From: Acidobacteriota bacterium
GTDB lineage: Bacteria > Acidobacteriota > Thermoanaerobaculia > Multivoradales > UBA5704
Direction of reading: 5' to 3'
Assembly (NCBI GenBank): GCA_003223675.1
Contig: QHVW01000118.1
Coordinates: 1 to 7,389 of the forward strand
Length of the DNA stretch: 7,389 nucleotides
Shown here: one piece after another, positions 1 to 6,922 of the stretch
Position numbering within the stretch: position 1 is the first letter of the stretch
How the letters are laid out: every line of letters begins with the position of its first letter
Program-made: the position numbers and the translations under genes
The notes under the pieces: generated by a model
Told to the model about the DNA's origin: nothing
Databases searched by the model: none
Seen by the model: only the letters and a program-made list of their open reading frames with translations

Positions 1-340
1 TGCCCGCCAGCGCGCACTTCACGGCCAGAGGGAAGATGTGGACGTACGGCATGTTGGCCGTCTCGATGACGTCGAAATCGCGCACGTCGATCCGCGGCAC
101 GGTCAGCGCGAAGCGGATGGCACCTCGCGTGCTGCGCCGGCCCGCGGCGTTGTAGAGGCCGGCGAGCTCGCCCAGCGACCTCACGCCGGGTCCGTCCACG
201 GGGGCGGGCGGCTTACGGAAGCCGGCCAGTACCACCTCGTGGCCCCGCTTCCGGAGCGCCGCCGCCAGCTCGTAGTTGCGGCTCTCCACGCCCCCCATGA
301 AGTCCGGATAGACCGTCTCGTAGACGATGAGGATCTTCAA
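1..340 (-). CDS. GT4-family glycosyltransferase, N-terminal part (runs off the left edge)
   Basis: The first 113 residues of a glycosyltransferase are visible; the rest lies beyond base 1. After the TTG start come a beta strand (KILIVYE, residues 2-8) and a glycine-rich turn MGGVE (15-19), then a helix ending in LRKRGHEVVLAGF (29-41). This is the usual opening of GT-B-fold GT4 enzymes, where the GG loop contacts the nucleotide-sugar donor and the N-terminal domain binds the acceptor. The expected family length is about 350-400 residues, so the donor domain is not seen. The TTG at 338-340 was chosen because the K-I-L-I strand follows at once and GGAAG sits 4 bases upstream, overlapping the end of the preceding gene. 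Only one base separates it from that gene's stop, so translational coupling is likely. It probably adds a sugar to a cytoplasmic lipid-linked or glycan acceptor. The substrate cannot be told from this part. Confidence 0.8.
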   Translation of the reverse strand, partial: MKILIVYETVYPDFMGGVESRNYELAAALRKRGHEVVLAGFRKPPAPVDGPGVRSLGELAGLYNAAGRRSTRGAIRFALTVPRIDVRDFDVIETANMPYVHIFPLAVKCALAG

Positions 341-341
341 G

Positions 342-1289
342 CTACTTCCATGGAATCAGGGCCGCGATCTCGGCGGACCGCCGGTTGATCGTCGACAGCA
401 GCACGCCGCAGGCGAAGGAGAGGGCGGCGAGCAGAAAGAGGGCCGCCGAGAGCACCGCCAGGGGGAGCCGCGGCACCAGGCCGGTCTGCACGAACTCGGT
501 GACCACGACGGCTCCGCCGGCCAGCGACAGGACGAGGAAGAAGAGCGCCAGCAGGCCGAAGCAGGTCATCGGCTTGTAGTCGCGGAAGAAGGTCAGGATG
601 GCGAGCAGGATGCGGTAGCCGTCCCGGTAGGTGTGGAGCTTGCTCGGGTTCTCCTTGGGGCGGGCGCGGTAGCGCACCGGCACCTCGGCCACCGGGAAGC
701 GCTGCACCGAGGCCTGGAGCGACAGCTCGGCCTCCACCTCGAACCCCTGGGCGATCAGCGGCGTCGCCTCCAGGAAGCGCCGGGTGATCAGGCGGTAGCC
801 CGAGAACAGGTCGCGCGTCCGCACCCCGAACAGCACGCGCACCAGGAAGATGAACAGCCAGTTGCCGAACGAATGGCCGGCGCGGAAGGCTCCCTGCTCG
901 TAGTCGGCGAGCCGGGTGCCGATCACCATCTCCGCGCCGGCGTCGGCCGCGGCGATCAGCTTCGGCGCGTCGTCGGCCGGATAGGTGTCGTCCCCGTCGA
1001 CCATCACCAGGTACACGGCGCCGGCCGCCCGCGCGTAGCGGAATCCCGAGAGCAGGGCGAACCCCTTGCCGGGCCGTGGCTCGCGGATCACCTCCGCCCC
1101 CGCCTCCCGCGCCCGCTCGGCCGTGTGGTCCCGCGAGGCGTTGTCCACCACCACGATCTGGGCGTCCGGCAGGGCGGCCCGGAAGTCGGAGACCACCTTG
1201 GTCACGGTGAGCTCCTCGTTGTGGCAGGGGATCACCACCGCCACGGCGGGCTGCGGAACGCTGGAGGAAGCCGGTAGCTTGTCGGTCAC
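342..1289 (-). CDS. GT2 polyprenyl-phosphate sugar synthase-like glycosyltransferase with two C-terminal membrane helices
   Basis: A 315-residue inverting GT-A-fold enzyme of the dolichol-phosphate-mannose synthase/CsbB type. It shows the opening strand VVIPCHNEE (18-26), the nucleotide-binding VVVDNASRDHT (46-56), the metal-binding DxD within VDGDDTY (97-103), and IGTR (123-126). Two hydrophobic helices follow, at about 242-264 and 276-300. Family knowledge: such enzymes transfer a hexose or aminosugar from a nucleotide sugar to polyprenyl phosphate on the inner face of the membrane. The two C-terminal helices resemble CsbB-like members more than a soluble Dpm1. The start is GTG at 1287-1289, with GAGG 8 bases upstream (1298-1301). 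It lies 55 bases after the UbiA-type gene and 1 base before the GT4 gene, so all three are probably cotranscribed. The sugar is unknown. It is a plausible donor-maker for the YfhO-like proteins encoded divergently. Confidence 0.93.
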   Translation of the reverse strand: MTDKLPASSSVPQPAVAVVIPCHNEELTVTKVVSDFRAALPDAQIVVVDNASRDHTAERAREAGAEVIREPRPGKGFALLSGFRYARAAGAVYLVMVDGDDTYPADDAPKLIAAADAGAEMVIGTRLADYEQGAFRAGHSFGNWLFIFLVRVLFGVRTRDLFSGYRLITRRFLEATPLIAQGFEVEAELSLQASVQRFPVAEVPVRYRARPKENPSKLHTYRDGYRILLAILTFFRDYKPMTCFGLLALFFLVLSLAGGAVVVTEFVQTGLVPRLPLAVLSAALFLLAALSFACGVLLSTINRRSAEIAALIPWK

Positions 1290-1344
1290 GTCGGAAGCCT
1301 CGAAAGGGTCCTGTCTTGAAAGGGGATCGATTCGACGCGGAATC
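1290..1344 (-). other. 55-base operon gap with a small inverted repeat
   Basis: This gap separates the UbiA-type and GT2 genes. Directly after the upstream stop, GATTC and GAATC (1340-1344 and 1329-1333, minus strand) can form a 5-bp stem with a 6-base loop. There is no U-tract, so it is not an intrinsic terminator; an mRNA processing or stability element is possible. Two copies of a CCCTTTCRAG-like string follow, then the Shine-Dalgarno of the GT2 gene. I see no convincing -10 element here. Confidence 0.3.
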
Positions 1345-2232
1345 CTACTTCAACCCCGCCTCGCGGCCATAGACGATCCACACCACGACCAGCCCCCAGA
1401 GCAGGATGTTGATCAGGAACGGCGGATCGCGCAGGATCGCCTCGGTCGGATTGCGCTCCCCCGGGCGCTGGTACATCAGGTAGAGGTAGCGGAAAATCCC
1501 GTAGAGGACCAGGGGGATGGTGAAGACCAGGTCCTGGGTGTGGTACTTCTCCACCGTTTCCGGGGCCACGCAGTAGAGCGCGTAGGAGACGACCGAGGAG
1601 GCGGTGACCACGTTGATCATCTGGTCGAGGAAGGCCGGGCTGTAGTGGTCGAGCACCGGCCGCTGCCCCGAGGCCTCATGAGCCAGCAGGGTGATCTCGT
1701 GCCGGCGCTTGGAGAAGGCCAGGAACAGGGCGAGGAAGATGGTGCAGAGCAGGAGCCACCGCGAGATCTCGATCCCCGTGGCCGTGGACCCCGCCTCCAC
1801 CCGGAGCACGAAGCTGATGGCGATCGACATCACGTCCAGGATCACCATGTGCTTGAGCCAAAAGGTGTAGAGGACGTTGAGGACCAGGTAGACGCCGAGC
1901 ACCAGGGCGAACGGCCGGCCGAGCCGGACGGATAGCACGGCCGCGGCGCCGACGAGGACCAGGACGGCGAGCCCGGCCACCGGCACCGTGAGCGTGCCGG
2001 CCGCGATCGGGCGCAGCCGCTTCAGCGGATGGCGCCGGTCCTCCTCGCGGTCCCGGATGTCGTTGATCAGGTAGACGGCGCTCGACGCGCAGCAGAAGGC
2101 GACGAGGGCCAGGACGGCGCGCAGGGTCACCTGCGCATTGAGCAGCAGCCCGCCGAAGACGAGCGGCGCGAGGACGAAGACGTTCTTGGCCCACTGGGCG
2201 GGCCGCAGGGATTGCAGGAGAGGTCGAATCAC
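1345..2232 (-). CDS. UbiA-family polyprenyl-phosphate phosphoribosyltransferase (DPPR synthase-like)
   Basis: A 295-residue polytopic membrane protein of the UbiA superfamily. The opening LRPAQWAKNVFVLAPLVF (9-26) and the first metal/diphosphate motif NDIRDREED (57-65), followed by RRHPLKRLRPIAAG (66-79), match decaprenyl-phosphate 5-phosphoribose synthase (the Rv3806c type) better than quinone or heme prenyltransferases. Also present are YTFWLKHMVILDV (122-134), FVLRVEAG (141-148) and FLAFSKRRHE (170-179). Known role of that subfamily: transfer of phosphoribose from PRPP to polyprenyl phosphate, the first step towards polyprenyl-phosphate arabinose or ribose. No DprE1/DprE2-like epimerase is in the window, so the final pentose is open. 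The start is GTG at 2230-2232. No Shine-Dalgarno precedes it, but TACAAT lies 6 bases upstream, which suggests a leaderless mRNA. It is the first gene of the leftward operon and divergent from the first YfhO-like gene. Confidence 0.92.
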   Translation of the reverse strand: MIRPLLQSLRPAQWAKNVFVLAPLVFGGLLLNAQVTLRAVLALVAFCCASSAVYLINDIRDREEDRRHPLKRLRPIAAGTLTVPVAGLAVLVLVGAAAVLSVRLGRPFALVLGVYLVLNVLYTFWLKHMVILDVMSIAISFVLRVEAGSTATGIEISRWLLLCTIFLALFLAFSKRRHEITLLAHEASGQRPVLDHYSPAFLDQMINVVTASSVVSYALYCVAPETVEKYHTQDLVFTIPLVLYGIFRYLYLMYQRPGERNPTEAILRDPPFLINILLWGLVVVWIVYGREAGLK

Positions 2233-2238
2233 GGGCGT

Positions 2239-2244
2239 ATTGTA
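2239..2244 (-). promoter_or_regulatory. Candidate -10 element (TACAAT) for the leftward operon
   Basis: On the minus strand TACAAT differs from TATAAT at one position and ends 6 bases before the GTG of the UbiA-type gene. Transcription would therefore begin at or next to the start codon, and no Shine-Dalgarno is present, which is consistent with leaderless translation. I find no good -35 at 16-18 bases, so the call is weak. The element overlaps the alternative ATG (2244) of the divergent gene. Confidence 0.35.
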
Positions 2245-4490
2245 TGGGAGAGAGCTTGAACGACACGTCCGGCAGGATGGGGCTTGGCCTGAAGGCCGTC
2301 GCCCTCGCCGCCCTGGCCCTCTGGCTTTGGGCCACCATCCCCCTCGCCCTGGGGCAGCGGACGCTCTACTTCCGCGACGTCTTCACCACCCATCTGCCGG
2401 TGAAGGCCTTCGGGGCGGCCGAGCTGCGGGCGGGGCGCATCCCGGCGTTCAACCCGGCCTGGGGGCTGGGGCAGCCGTTCCGGGGGAACCCCAACGCCCT
2501 GCCGTTCTATCCGGGGAACGTGCTCTACCTGATCCTGCCGTTCTGGAGCGCCTTCAACCTCCACTACGCCCTCCACTGGCTGCTGGCGGCGCTCACCATG
2601 GCCGCCCTGGCCCGGGCGCTGGGGCAGGGACCGGCGGCGGCGCTGACGGCCGGCGTCACGTACGCCGGATCGGGGTGGATCCTGACGACCTTGAGCTTCT
2701 ACAACCTCCTCGCCGTCTCCGCCTGGTGGCCGCTGGTGCTCCTGGGCGCGGCGCGCGGCGGCCGGCGGGGGATCGCCCTCGGCGGGATCGCCTGCGGCAT
2801 GGCCCTGCTGGCGGGGGAGCCGGTGACGGCCGCCCTGGGGATCGTCCCCCTGCTGCTCGTGGCCTGCCAGCGGCATGGCTTCCGGCGCGGCGCGCTCGCG
2901 GTCCTGGGAATCGGCGTCACCGGCGTGTCGATCGCCCTGCCGCAGCTCGTGGCCACGACGCGCATCCTCGGCTTCACCTCGCGCAGCGCCCTGGGGGCTG
3001 CGGGCTTGGACGTCTTCCACTTCCATCTCGGCCTCGCGCGGCTGCTGGAGCTGATCCTCCCGTTCCCCTTCGGGCATCCGTGGGACCTCGGCAAGGGGGG
3101 ATACTGGTCGTGGGACGAGCAGCCGGGGCTCCCCTACATCCTCACCCTCCACTTCGGGATCGTCGCCCTCTGGCTCGCCGTTCTGGGCGTGCGGCGGGCG
3201 CGTGGCTGGGGGCTCCTGGCCGCCGCCGGGATCGTCCTGGCCTGGGCCGGCGCCTTCGGCGGGGATGCCCTGGTGATGCTCACCCACGGGCTGGTGCGCT
3301 ATCCCGAGAAGCTCCTCTTCTGGCTCGCCCTGGCCGTCTCCCTGCTCGCCGGCTGGGGGCTCGAAAGGGTGCTGGCGTCGCCGCGGGCCTGGCGGGGGGC
3401 CGCGATCGGCGCCGGCGCCGCGCTGGCGCTGGCCGTGATCGTCTTCCTCGCCGGATCGCGGCTCGCCGACTGGCTGGCGGCCGGGCGGGTCAGTCCGGAA
3501 TTCGTCTCCCAGGCGCCGGCGGCCCGGGTGGGGGTCTGGATCGTGGCGCTGGTCCTCGCGGCGGCCCTGCTCGGTCTCGCCGCCATGGCCGCCCGCCGCG
3601 GCAGCGCCGCTGGGCTCGCCGCCTCCCAGCTCGTGGCCCTGCTGCCGCTCGCCGGGCTGGTGATGACGGCGCGGGTGGCGGATTTCCCTCCCTCCCCCTG
3701 GCTGCGCATGCTGAGGCCCGGAGCTGAGGTGGTGCCCGGCGGCCCCACCAGCCCGCCGGTGCCGCCCACCTATCTGACCCTGGTGCAGACCGCCGCCTTC
3801 GACCTCGGCCCGGCGCCCGGCGCGCTCTACACCCTGCGCTACCCCTTCGGCAAGGATCTCGACGGCCTCTACTCGCCGCTCTCCGCCTCCGTGCTGCTCC
3901 ATCTCCCCCGGCTCGACGCCGACGCCCGCGCCAACTGGATGCGGACTTTTGGGGCCGGGGCGGCCGTGCTGCCCGAGACCCCCGCGACCTCCAGGCTCCA
4001 GCTCCTCGCCGTGGGGGATCGATTCGGCGGCACCAGCCGCCTCTTCGCCGTGCGCGATCCCGCGCCGTCCGCCTGGTGGCCGCGGTCGGTCACCGCCGCC
4101 CGGAGCGCCGGCCAGGCCTTCCAGTACGTGAGCCGCGCGGCCGATACGATGATGGACGACATCGCGGCCCGGCCGGTCGTCCATCACCCCGGCGCCTGGG
4201 TGTCGATCCGTGAGGAGACCCCGGACCGCATCGCGATCGACGTCTGGGGGGACGGCGGCCTCCTGGTCCTCCGCCGCGCCTTCCAGCCTCTGTATAAAGC
4301 CACAGCCGGGGGGCGCCCGCTGCCGACCCTGCCCGTGAATCTCAGCCTGCTGGGGATCGAGGTGCCGCCGGGGGGGCACCGGGTTTGGGTGGAGGTCTCG
4401 ACCGAGCCCGAGGTGGCGGCGGGGGTCGCGGCGTGGCTCGCCTTCCTGATCGCGGCGGTGCTGGCGTGGCGGCGCGACCGTTTTTGGTAG
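2244..4490 (+). CDS. YfhO-like multi-pass membrane glycosyltransferase (GT-C type), first copy
   Basis: A 748-residue protein with about 14 hydrophobic segments, resembling the YfhO family (PF09586). After the first helix (about 14-36) comes an outside loop with YFRDVFTTHLP (42-52); its acidic residue D45 sits where GT-C enzymes carry the catalytic acid. Next are GQPFRGNPNALPFYPGN, typical of this family, and SFYNLLAVSAWWPL. A long extracytoplasmic C-terminal domain follows and a last helix ends in WRRDRFW, so the C-terminus is probably cytoplasmic. Known role of relatives: B. subtilis YfhO transfers sugar from undecaprenyl phosphate to a surface polymer. The acceptor here is unknown. The start is uncertain: ATG 2244 has no Shine-Dalgarno, while in-frame TTG 2256 has GGGAG 5 bases upstream and gives 744 residues. 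ATG 2277 would leave only a few residues before the first helix. The next gene begins 11 bases after the stop. Confidence 0.9.
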   Translation: MGESLNDTSGRMGLGLKAVALAALALWLWATIPLALGQRTLYFRDVFTTHLPVKAFGAAELRAGRIPAFNPAWGLGQPFRGNPNALPFYPGNVLYLILPFWSAFNLHYALHWLLAALTMAALARALGQGPAAALTAGVTYAGSGWILTTLSFYNLLAVSAWWPLVLLGAARGGRRGIALGGIACGMALLAGEPVTAALGIVPLLLVACQRHGFRRGALAVLGIGVTGVSIALPQLVATTRILGFTSRSALGAAGLDVFHFHLGLARLLELILPFPFGHPWDLGKGGYWSWDEQPGLPYILTLHFGIVALWLAVLGVRRARGWGLLAAAGIVLAWAGAFGGDALVMLTHGLVRYPEKLLFWLALAVSLLAGWGLERVLASPRAWRGAAIGAGAALALAVIVFLAGSRLADWLAAGRVSPEFVSQAPAARVGVWIVALVLAAALLGLAAMAARRGSAAGLAASQLVALLPLAGLVMTARVADFPPSPWLRMLRPGAEVVPGGPTSPPVPPTYLTLVQTAAFDLGPAPGALYTLRYPFGKDLDGLYSPLSASVLLHLPRLDADARANWMRTFGAGAAVLPETPATSRLQLLAVGDRFGGTSRLFAVRDPAPSAWWPRSVTAARSAGQAFQYVSRAADTMMDDIAARPVVHHPGAWVSIREETPDRIAIDVWGDGGLLVLRRAFQPLYKATAGGRPLPTLPVNLSLLGIEVPPGGHRVWVEVSTEPEVAAGVAAWLAFLIAAVLAWRRDRFW
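2246..2258 (+). promoter_or_regulatory. Shine-Dalgarno and TTG alternative start of the first YfhO-like gene
   Basis: GGGAG (2246-2250) is followed after 5 bases by TTG (2256-2258), in frame with the ATG at 2244. The ATG has no purine-rich site before it. The TTG is therefore the better-supported initiation codon, although annotation pipelines may prefer the longer ORF. Confidence 0.5.
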
Positions 4491-5723
4491 TCTCCACCCC
4501 CATGTCCGAGCTATCCCGCTGGCGCCTGGCCCTCCTCTTCATGGGCCCGCTGCTGCTGCTGCTCCTGATCGCCATGCTGCCGCTGATCCGCGGCACGGAG
4601 ACGCTCATCCTGCGGGACGTGCTCAACTCGCACTTCCCCATGAAGTGGTCGCAGGCGGAAGCGATGCGGCGCGGCCGGTTTCCCCTCCTCGACCCCTACC
4701 GGGCCGGCGGGCAGCCGCTGGCGGGGAACCTCAACGCCGCGCCGTTCTATCCGGACAACCTGCTCGTCTTCCTGGGCTCCACCTTCTGGGCCTTCAACGC
4801 CCACTTCTGGCTCCACCTGCTGCTCGCGCCGTTCGCCTTCTACCGGCTGGGCCGCGCCTGGGGATTGAGCCGCCAGGCCTCCTGGGCGGCGGCGGTCTGC
4901 TGGACGGTCTCCGGCTTCTTCCTCTCCCACCTCAACTTCTACAACCTCATCGCGGGCGTGAGCCTGGCGCCGGCCCTGGTGGCCGCCTGCCTCGATTTCA
5001 TCCGCTGGCCCACCCGCCGCGCCTGGCTGGCCCCGGCGGTGGCCCTGCTCTGGACGCTGCTGCTCCTGGGCGGCGATCCCCAGACGGCCGGCCTCGCGGG
5101 GCTGCTCTCGCTCGCCGCCGTGGCCCTGGTCTGGCGGGACCGGCCGGCGGGATCGGGATTCGGCGCCATCGCTCTCCTGAGCGCGGCGGTCCTCTGCGGC
5201 ACCCTGATCGCGCTGCCGCAGATCGTCGAGCTGATGCGGATCTTCCCGTACTCGCTCCGCGGCTACACCGGCTACAGCAAGGAGTCGATCACCATCTCGA
5301 GCTGGGACCCCCGGCAGGCCGCCGAGTGGCTGATCCCCTTCCTCTTCGGCCGGCCGGACGTGCTCGGCAACGGCTACTTCTGGGGGGACAAGTTCTTCAC
5401 CGGCGTCCCTCCCTACTACCTCTCCCTCTACCCCGGGCTCCTCACGCTGGCGCTGCTGGCCGCGTCCGGCCGTTCCCGCAGCCGGCCGGCGGCCTGGGCC
5501 TGGGGAGCGATCGGCTTCGGGGTCTTCCTCTCGCTGGGCCGGTTCAATCCGGTGGCCGCATGGCTCCTGGTCCACGCCAAGTCCTTCCGCTACCCGATCA
5601 AGTTCTGGCTGCCGGTGGCCCTCGGCGCCGCCCTCCTCTGCGGCCTCGGCTTCGAGCGGCTCCGTGCCGGCGAGGGCCGGCGGGGCTTCCGCCGGACCCT
5701 CCTGCTTCTGGCGGTGGCCTTCG

Positions 5724-5737
5724 CGGCGTTCTGCGTT
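5724..5737 (+). other. Frame-break site with imperfect 7-base tandem repeat
   Basis: CGGCGTT (5724-5730) is followed directly by CTGCGTT (5731-5737), 6 of 7 bases alike. Removing one unit rejoins the two frames as AVAFAALAVLAALG. The upstream frame shows no stop here and no slippery heptamer, so programmed frameshifting is unlikely. The rejoined helix would still lack a membrane loop present in copy one, so an out-of-frame deletion or assembly collapse is at least as likely as a 7-base duplication. Confidence 0.6.
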
Positions 5738-6724
5738 GGCGGTCCTCGCCGCGCTCGGCCTCGCCCTTCGGATCTCCCGCCGCTCCTGGACCCTCGGCGG
5801 CGCGCTGCTGCTGGCCGTCCACGTCGTGGCCCAGCTCTGGCTGCTGCGCCCGCTCTATCCCATGGACGCGATCGAGCCGTACCTCGTGCCGCCGCCGGCC
5901 CTCGCCTGGGTGCCAGCCGATTCGCTGGTGGTCCATCCGGACTACAACTACCTCTTCGGCCCCTCCAGCCTCCGCCAGGGGACCTTCCCCGAGCCTCATA
6001 CCCGCTGGCTGGAGCGCCGGTCCTTCTTCGAGCTCTACCCGTTCAGCGGCCCGGTCTGGGGGTTGCGCTACGAGCTGAACACCTCGCCCGAGGGATTGGA
6101 CACCTACCTCGCGCGGCGGGCCCAGACCGAGGTCCAGCGCGCCAAGAACCCGGAGCGGCTGCAGATGCTCGCCGCCTGGGGGGTGGGTCGGCTGCTGATC
6201 AACCATCCGATCGATCCGCTGCCGCCGCACGCGCGCCTGCTCACCCGCATCCCCAGCTTCGGCCGCGAGCTGCTGATCTTCGAGGTGACCGGCCGCGCTC
6301 CGGAGGCCTTCCTGGCCCGCCGGGTCTTCCAGGCGCCGGACCTCCCCGCCAACTACAAGCGGCTGACCGACCCGGGCTTCGACCCCGCCACCGACGCCGT
6401 CATCTTCGGCAAGAGCCCCGGACCCCGGGTCACGGGAGGCGGCACGGCGCGCATCCTCCGCCGCGGCCCCGAGAGCTATGAGATCGAGACCGCCGCCGGC
6501 CCCGGAGGCGCCCTCCTGGTGGTCCAGCGCGCCAACCTCCTCTTCCAGGCGGCGATCGACGGCCACCTCGCCGAGGTCCGCACCGCCAACGCCTACCGGA
6601 TCGGCATCGCGGTCCCCGCCGGCACGCACCGGGTGCGGCTCTTCGTGGACCGCGGGCCGCTGCGCCGGTCGGTCCTGGGGGCGGTGGTGGGGCTGCTGCT
6701 GTTGCCGGGATTAGGGTGGTGGGG

Positions 6725-6754
6725 TAGACACGGTGCGCGTCCTTCTGCTATGAT
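6725..6754 (+). promoter_or_regulatory. Promoter A: sigma70-like, extended -10
   Basis: TAGACA (6725-6730, one mismatch to TTGACA), an 18-base spacer, and TATGAT (6749-6754, one mismatch to TATAAT), preceded by TGC (6746-6748) as an extended -10. The predicted start of transcription is about 6761. The promoter lies inside the last codons of the second YfhO-like gene. Its target would be the short structured RNA that ends at the terminator near 6831-6840, and by readthrough the antitoxin gene. Confidence 0.65.
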
Positions 6755-6763
6755 GTCTCCAAT

Positions 6764-6781
6764 CCAGGGAACATAACCTGG
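6764..6781 (+). promoter_or_regulatory. CCAGG-N8-CCTGG dyad at the start of transcript A
   Basis: An inverted repeat with an 8-base centre (GAACATAA), just downstream of the predicted transcription start of promoter A. It could be a protein operator in DNA or a 5'-end hairpin in RNA. The arms are kept in copy B while the centre differs, which favours a role for the pairing or symmetry. Confidence 0.5.
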
Positions 6782-6807
6782 AGGTGGAAGGTCGGATGCC
6801 TTCGGCA

Positions 6808-6840
6808 AAAGCCGGTCCCAGGACCGGCTTTCTGCTTTTC
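6808..6840 (+). terminator. Intrinsic terminator
   Basis: AAAGCCGGTCC (6808-6818) and GGACCGGCTTT (6821-6831) form a perfect 11-bp stem (10 bp if the 2-base loop opens to 4), followed by CTGCTTTTC. It lies 32 bases after the end of the second YfhO-like gene and can end both that operon and the transcript from promoter A. Promoter B begins beyond it, so the antitoxin gene is insulated from upstream transcription unless there is readthrough. Confidence 0.85.
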
Positions 6841-6883
6841 AGGGGAGCCACTTCCGGCCCCAGCCTTCGATCGGGCGGCGGGC

Positions 6884-6913
6884 TGGACAGGATTCGCTCC
6901 TTCTTGCTACAAT
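6884..6913 (+). promoter_or_regulatory. Promoter B: sigma70-like, extended -10, for the Panacea gene
   Basis: TGGACA (6884-6889, one mismatch to TTGACA), an 18-base spacer and TACAAT (6908-6913), preceded by TGC (6905-6907). The predicted start of transcription is about 6920, giving a 38-base leader before the ATG at 6958. Element spacing is identical to promoter A. Confidence 0.75.
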
Positions 6914-6922
6914 ATCGCCAAT

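Larger units (their letters stand above)
4502..6776 (+). pseudogene. YfhO-like multi-pass membrane glycosyltransferase, second copy, frame-shifted
   Basis: A paralogue of the preceding gene in two frames. The first part (4502 to about 5731, 410 residues) has ILRDVLNSHFP (36-46, candidate catalytic D39), GQPLAGNLNAAPFYPDN, NFYNLIAGV, IALPQIVE and SFRYPIKFWLP, each with a counterpart in copy one. Near 5731 the homology jumps to the +1 frame, which continues from about 5733 to the TAA at 6774-6776 (347 residues): two hydrophobic stretches, an extracytoplasmic domain with PADSLVVHPDYNYLFG, and a last helix. An automatic caller would report 4502-6481 and 5664-6776; the overlapping ends are out-of-frame shadow. 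Relative to copy one, about 30 residues are missing at the break. The expected role is as for copy one if the break is a sequence error; otherwise a truncated, probably non-functional protein. The ATG at 4502 lacks a clear Shine-Dalgarno, so coupling to the gene 11 bases upstream is likely. Confidence 0.85.
6725..6788 (+). repeat. Promoter-leader repeat, copy A
   Basis: Bases 6746-6788 align without gaps to 6905-6947 with 34 of 43 identical. Similarity extends upstream through TCCTTC to the -35 with a one-base offset. The repeat holds the extended -10, the CCAATCCAGGG block, an 8-base loop, CCTGG and GGTGGA. Downstream, both copies run into an ATG in a similar setting (6796 here, 6958 in copy B). 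Confidence 0.75.
6761..6840 (+). ncRNA. Candidate ~80-nt structured RNA or attenuated leader
   Basis: The predicted transcript runs from promoter A to the intrinsic terminator. It can form three consecutive hairpins. Hairpin 1 is TCCAGG/CCTGGA (6763-6768 with 6777-6782, 8-base loop). Hairpin 2 is GAAGG/CCTTC (6787-6791 with 6799-6803, 7-base loop), which would hide a Shine-Dalgarno-like GGAAGG and hold the ATG of 6796 in its loop. Hairpin 3 is the terminator (6808-6831). I do not recognise a described riboswitch or RNA family. It could be an independent small RNA sharing its 5' end with the antitoxin mRNA, a leader controlling readthrough into the antitoxin gene, or a degenerate duplicate of that gene's start. 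Evidence is structural only. Confidence 0.45.

Noticed and set aside
327..1935. Plus-strand open frames of 316 and 289 residues opposite the GT2 and UbiA-type genes
   Set aside because: They are antisense to genes with exact family motifs, and their translations are His/Arg/Gly-rich shadow sequence.
2229..4379. 716-residue open frame on the minus strand opposite the first YfhO-like gene
   Set aside because: Its translation is low-complexity, rich in G, P, R, E and Q, with no membrane or fold pattern; the plus strand has a clear membrane protein. It is a GC-driven shadow.
4481..4501. T-run (TTTTT) after the first YfhO-like gene as a terminator
   Set aside because: No stem precedes it, and the next gene starts 11 bases after the stop, so cotranscription is expected.
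5664..5732. Independent start at 5664 for the C-terminal part of the second YfhO-like gene
   Set aside because: The first 23 codons are the out-of-frame shadow of the upstream part, with no Shine-Dalgarno. Real homology in this frame starts only at about 5733, so this is a fragment of a broken gene, not a separate one.
5720..5745. Programmed +1 frameshifting
   Set aside because: There is no slippery sequence, no early stop codon in the upstream frame and no stimulating structure that I can see; the loss of a loop at the same place favours mutation or assembly error.
4511..6629. Minus-strand frames of 354 and 343 residues opposite the second YfhO-like gene
   Set aside because: Low-complexity charged translations with no recognisable domain, complementary to a membrane protein.
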